DNA of 64,000 bases, taken from Lacrimispora celerecrescens. Lineage in GTDB: Bacteria; Bacillota; Clostridia; Lachnospirales; Lachnospiraceae. The stretch covers positions 62,001 to 126,000 of the forward strand of contig NZ_JPME01000020.1 of assembly GCF_000732605.1 (NCBI RefSeq), in the 5' to 3' direction. Position 1 is the stretch's first letter. The number at the start of each line of letters is the position of its first letter. Both the position numbers and the translations under genes were made by a program. The notes beneath the pieces are model-generated. The model was given only the letters and a program-made list of their open reading frames with translations. It ran no database searches and was not told the DNA's origin. Below are positions 61,387-64,000 of the stretch, one piece after another.

Positions 61387-62748
61387 CTATTCATTCCTTA
61401 TTGCTGCAAGAGGACTTAGCTTCATGGCTCTTAATGCAGGGAAAAATCCTGCGGCCATTCCTACAAAAATAGCAAAACCAACGGCTGTTAAGGAAAGCCA
61501 TGGAGGAATCCTGGAAAGATCGCCAGGCATATTTGACATAAAACGCCCTGAAAGGAATCTGTTAATAAGGAATGAGACCCCGTAGCTGAATAAAATCCCC
61601 GTTATACCTCCTAAAAAGCCTATAAAACCTGACTCCAGAAGGAACATGTTCCTGATATTATTCATATCGCAGCCAAGAACCTTTAAGATTCCGATCTCCT
61701 TTGTTCTTTCGTAAATGGACATCATCATGGTATTGGCGATACCAATTGCCGCCACAAACAGAGATACGGCTCCGATTCCTCCCAAAAGTGCCTGAACCAT
61801 CTTGGCCTGCTTCTGGGACTGCTCCAGCCACTCCATATTGCTGTTGGCCTGAAAGCCCATATCTGTAATGGCTTTTTGTACCGCTGTTACATTGTTCATA
61901 TCATCCACTTCCACAATCGCCTGCTGATAAATAAAATAGTTGTAGGGTTTTCCCTTTTTATTGGTTGGCTGGTTGGGAATGGGCTTCTTTTTAAAAATCT
62001 GTTTCAGCTGGGCCTTTAGCGCATCTAAATCCACATAAACGCTATAACTGTAATTATTCCAGTCCTCCGCCCCTCCTTCCACCAGTCCGGCTGTTGGTAT
62101 GAGATACTTTTTGGGAGGTTTGACGGTTGTACCGCCTTCCCCGGTCCCTCCGTTTTGGGACTGATAATAGGCATCCATATCAAAGATCACGAACATGGGT
62201 CTATTTATAAAATCAATATCAGGAATACTGGAGGAATCATCATAAAAGCCATAACGATTGCTTTTGGGGTTACTGAAATTCCTGGCAACCATATTCCCTA
62301 CAATCATCTGAAGGTCTCTATTACCCGGTTCCGGGATGCGCCCTTCCTTTAAGGGAATATTTTTCATATAACTCTGGGAAACGCCAACCAGGTTGATATA
62401 CGCCTGGTAAGCACCCTGAGTCATCAAAACACTGGTTTCCAAAAGCGGAGAAGCAGCATCAACATGATCAATCCGTTCAAATTGCGCGATCACATCATCC
62501 GTCATGTAATTAGGATCCTTGCTGCTTTCATTTCCGCCCCACATCGCATTAGAATATACGGAAACTTCCGTAAGGCTTCCATAGGAAGCGATCTGTTCCA
62601 TGGTAAGTTCATTAAAGCCGATACCCAAAGACACCATGACAACAATGGAAGCTGTACCGATCAAAACTCCCAGAACCGTTAGAAATGTCCTTAGCTTCCT
62701 GCGTCTTAAGTTATTTACACTCATAGAAAGCAAATCGCTAAATTTCAT
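61387..62748 (-). CDS. FtsX/MacB-type ABC transporter permease
   Basis: A 453-residue permease: N-terminal membrane segment (LRTFLTVLGVLIGTASIVVMVSL, in part), a long extracytoplasmic domain of about 280 residues with a PPKK/NQPTNKKGK low-complexity stretch, and three C-terminal segments with the ERTKEIGILKVLGCD coupling loop. ATG 62748 overlaps the upstream gene by 11 bases and has GAGGAA upstream. The ATPase is probably encoded upstream outside the window. Confidence 0.87.
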   Translation of the reverse strand: MKFSDLLSMSVNNLRRRKLRTFLTVLGVLIGTASIVVMVSLGIGFNELTMEQIASYGSLTEVSVYSNAMWGGNESSKDPNYMTDDVIAQFERIDHVDAASPLLETSVLMTQGAYQAYINLVGVSQSYMKNIPLKEGRIPEPGNRDLQMIVGNMVARNFSNPKSNRYGFYDDSSSIPDIDFINRPMFVIFDMDAYYQSQNGGTGEGGTTVKPPKKYLIPTAGLVEGGAEDWNNYSYSVYVDLDALKAQLKQIFKKKPIPNQPTNKKGKPYNYFIYQQAIVEVDDMNNVTAVQKAITDMGFQANSNMEWLEQSQKQAKMVQALLGGIGAVSLFVAAIGIANTMMMSIYERTKEIGILKVLGCDMNNIRNMFLLESGFIGFLGGITGILFSYGVSFLINRFLSGRFMSNMPGDLSRIPPWLSLTAVGFAIFVGMAAGFFPALRAMKLSPLAAIRNE

Positions 62749-64000
62749 TGTTATTTTCCTCTTCCAGTTCTTCAAGTGTTTCTTTTTTCTTTTTACGTTT
62801 TTTTAGCACATATACAGTCCCAATGGTTCCTATCACCAGGACGACAATCACCGCCGGAATGATGATCTTTCCATATTTGGAAGTGCCTTCCGGCTCTGTA
62901 ACTACAGGAAAATCTCCCGAACCATCCATTCCGGGATCTAAATCCTCCTGCTCCGTTACCGTTAAACTTAACTCTTTTTCAATGGGTTCGCTGACCACTC
63001 CGTTTTCATCCTCATAAGTGATCATAACCTTAATTTTCCCATCATCCATGGTAGGCGCTGTTCCGCTGATCATGGCATCCACATTTCCAGATTCTCCTGG
63101 CTTTATATTTCCTACATAACTGTTGGTCTGCTGAATGGAATCTCCTACAAAGGCTACCATGACGTTATAGAGGAGAACCTTTCCTGTATTATTAATGGGA
63201 AACATCACATTTGTCTCGGAACCCACGGAAATCGTATCGGGCATTATCTCAATCGTACCCGTGTTTAAACGGGAAACCTGCTTGACAGGAATGTTCACTG
63301 TCACCTTTTCTTCCGCATTTTTAAATTCAGGGCTATCATACTTTTCATTGATGGTGATGGAATAGGTTCTTTGATCCACCCAGGCCCCTGCCCGAAGCTT
63401 CAGCTTTATGTCTGTGGTCTGGCCTGCGGGAAGAGAATTCACAACAATGGAGGAGGAACCGGAATCCATGGTAAATACCGCACTCTCCGTAACCTTTTCT
63501 GATTCCAGGTTAAAGAGGATATTGCTTGCAGCAACATTTTCGGAGGCGTTCTTCATATGAAGGATCATCTCAAATTCCTCTCCGGCATAAACGGTTTCCG
63601 GATTCGTCTCGAAGCCATCTACAATGATTCTGGCCTTTGTTCGGTCATTGGCATTGAAATCACCGGTCTCTTCTTCCTTGTCTTTATTCTGAACCTTAAC
63701 ATAGAAGGTCTCTTCTACTTTCTGAATATCTCCATCTGTGCTGTCACGGTATTCGATCGTATATGTGATAGGATAATATCCGCTGTAAACATCCTTGCGG
63801 ATATTCATACTGTAGGGAATCTCCACCGTCTCGCCGCCGCCGATCCGGTCATAATGCCTGGTGTAGTTGCCGTCGTTAATATCAAAGGGGAATTTAGTGC
63901 TGTCCTGGTCTAACTTCATCCGGACATTCACATCAAAAGCCGTAATTTGGGAGGAATTACGGACGTTCATATTAAAATTCATGACTTGCGGATAGATGCC
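62738..64000 (-). CDS. Exported CARDB/COG1361-like repeat protein with C-terminal membrane anchor (cut by window edge)
   Basis: At least 420 residues; the frame is open at base 64000, and the ATG at 63982 is most likely internal. It contains several beta-sandwich repeats (FDVNVRMKLDQDSTKFPFD; IIVDGFETNPETVYAGEEFEM, in part; TISVGSETNVMFPINNTGKVLLYN, in part), then one membrane segment (IIIPAVIVVLVIGTIGTVYVL) and a Lys/Glu-rich tail. Such proteins act as wall-side partners of FtsX-type permeases in Clostridia. The substrate is unknown. Confidence 0.75.
   Translation of the reverse strand, partial: GIYPQVMNFNMNVRNSSQITAFDVNVRMKLDQDSTKFPFDINDGNYTRHYDRIGGGETVEIPYSMNIRKDVYSGYYPITYTIEYRDSTDGDIQKVEETFYVKVQNKDKEEETGDFNANDRTKARIIVDGFETNPETVYAGEEFEMILHMKNASENVAASNILFNLESEKVTESAVFTMDSGSSSIVVNSLPAGQTTDIKLKLRAGAWVDQRTYSITINEKYDSPEFKNAEEKVTVNIPVKQVSRLNTGTIEIMPDTISVGSETNVMFPINNTGKVLLYNVMVAFVGDSIQQTNSYVGNIKPGESGNVDAMISGTAPTMDDGKIKVMITYEDENGVVSEPIEKELSLTVTEQEDLDPGMDGSGDFPVVTEPEGTSKYGKIIIPAVIVVLVIGTIGTVYVLKKRKKKKETLEELEEENNNEI

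Noticed and set aside
1-64000. tRNA, rRNA, CRISPR arrays, insertion sequences or prophage structural genes
   Set aside because: Looked for on both strands; nothing with the needed repeats, cloverleaf ends or transposase motifs was seen apart from the skin recombinase.

Overview
The window looks like the chromosome of a spore-forming, anaerobic Clostridia, most likely a Lachnospiraceae of the Lacrimispora / [Clostridium] sphenoides-saccharolyticum type. This is inferred from protein sequences and moderate base composition; there is no rRNA to confirm it. Supporting features are a sigma-K gene split by a skin-type element, a PurO-type IMP cyclohydrolase beside a stand-alone AICAR formyltransferase, a citrate synthase/aconitase pair, an ECF folate transporter under a THF riboswitch and a LicT-type PTS operon. 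About 60 protein genes are called, most on the minus strand. No rRNA, tRNA, CRISPR array or insertion sequence was seen.

Layout. 1-5500 (minus): murE (cut by the left edge), fhs, ftsK/spoIIIE and a ClpP-like tepA. 5600-9590 (plus): citrate synthase and aconitase behind a leader with an inverted repeat, a promoter and a terminator-like hairpin. 9584-15070 (minus): a tightly overlapping six-gene operon (XdhC-like, THEP1-like NTPase, FecCD permease, ATPase, DUF364-like protein, binding lipoprotein) from a strong promoter with an 18-bp palindrome at its start site; it is a candidate metal-uptake and cofactor-maturation cluster. 15154-24264: an SH3/NlpC-P60 wall hydrolase, a TrpXYZ-like ABC importer, a frameshifted yitT, class II galT, a Gx-type membrane protein and a DegV protein. 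24299-29273: a PhoB/PhoR-like pair downstream of a Na/Pi cotransporter with a Pho-box-like array, then a dipeptidase. 29406-36500: a MacB-like export system (SLH protein, adaptor, ATPase, permease) and a divergent two-component system, with 11-bp-phased direct repeats between them.

36548-46990: small alarmone synthetase, Mrp ATPase and HAD phosphatase in one operon; the folate ECF S-component with its THF riboswitch; PAP2 phosphatase; lrgA/lrgB; a FliB-like protein; ytaF; and a PTS operon (antiterminator, EIIA, HPr, EIICB) with a RAT/terminator switch. 47024-52552: a complete five-gene oligopeptide/nickel-type ABC importer.

52794-59152 is the most interesting region. The sporulation sigma factor gene sigK is split into a 3' part (52794-53162) and a 5' part (58885-59152). 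The 5.7-kb insert ends with a large serine recombinase whose stop codon lies in the attachment core. Besides the recombinase and one small ORF, its whole cargo is a five-gene [NiFe]-hydrogenase operon: maturation protease, HypA-like small protein, cytochrome b5-domain protein, and small and large subunits. It is therefore a compact skin element carrying a hydrogenase. Excision at AATG would rebuild a 210-residue sigma-K and remove the hydrogenase from the mother-cell chromosome.

59252-61320: AICAR formyltransferase and PurO under a ZTP riboswitch. With fhs and the THF-riboswitch folate transporter, this ties the window to one-carbon and purine metabolism. 61387-64000: an FtsX-type permease and a CARDB-like membrane-anchored protein that runs off the right edge.
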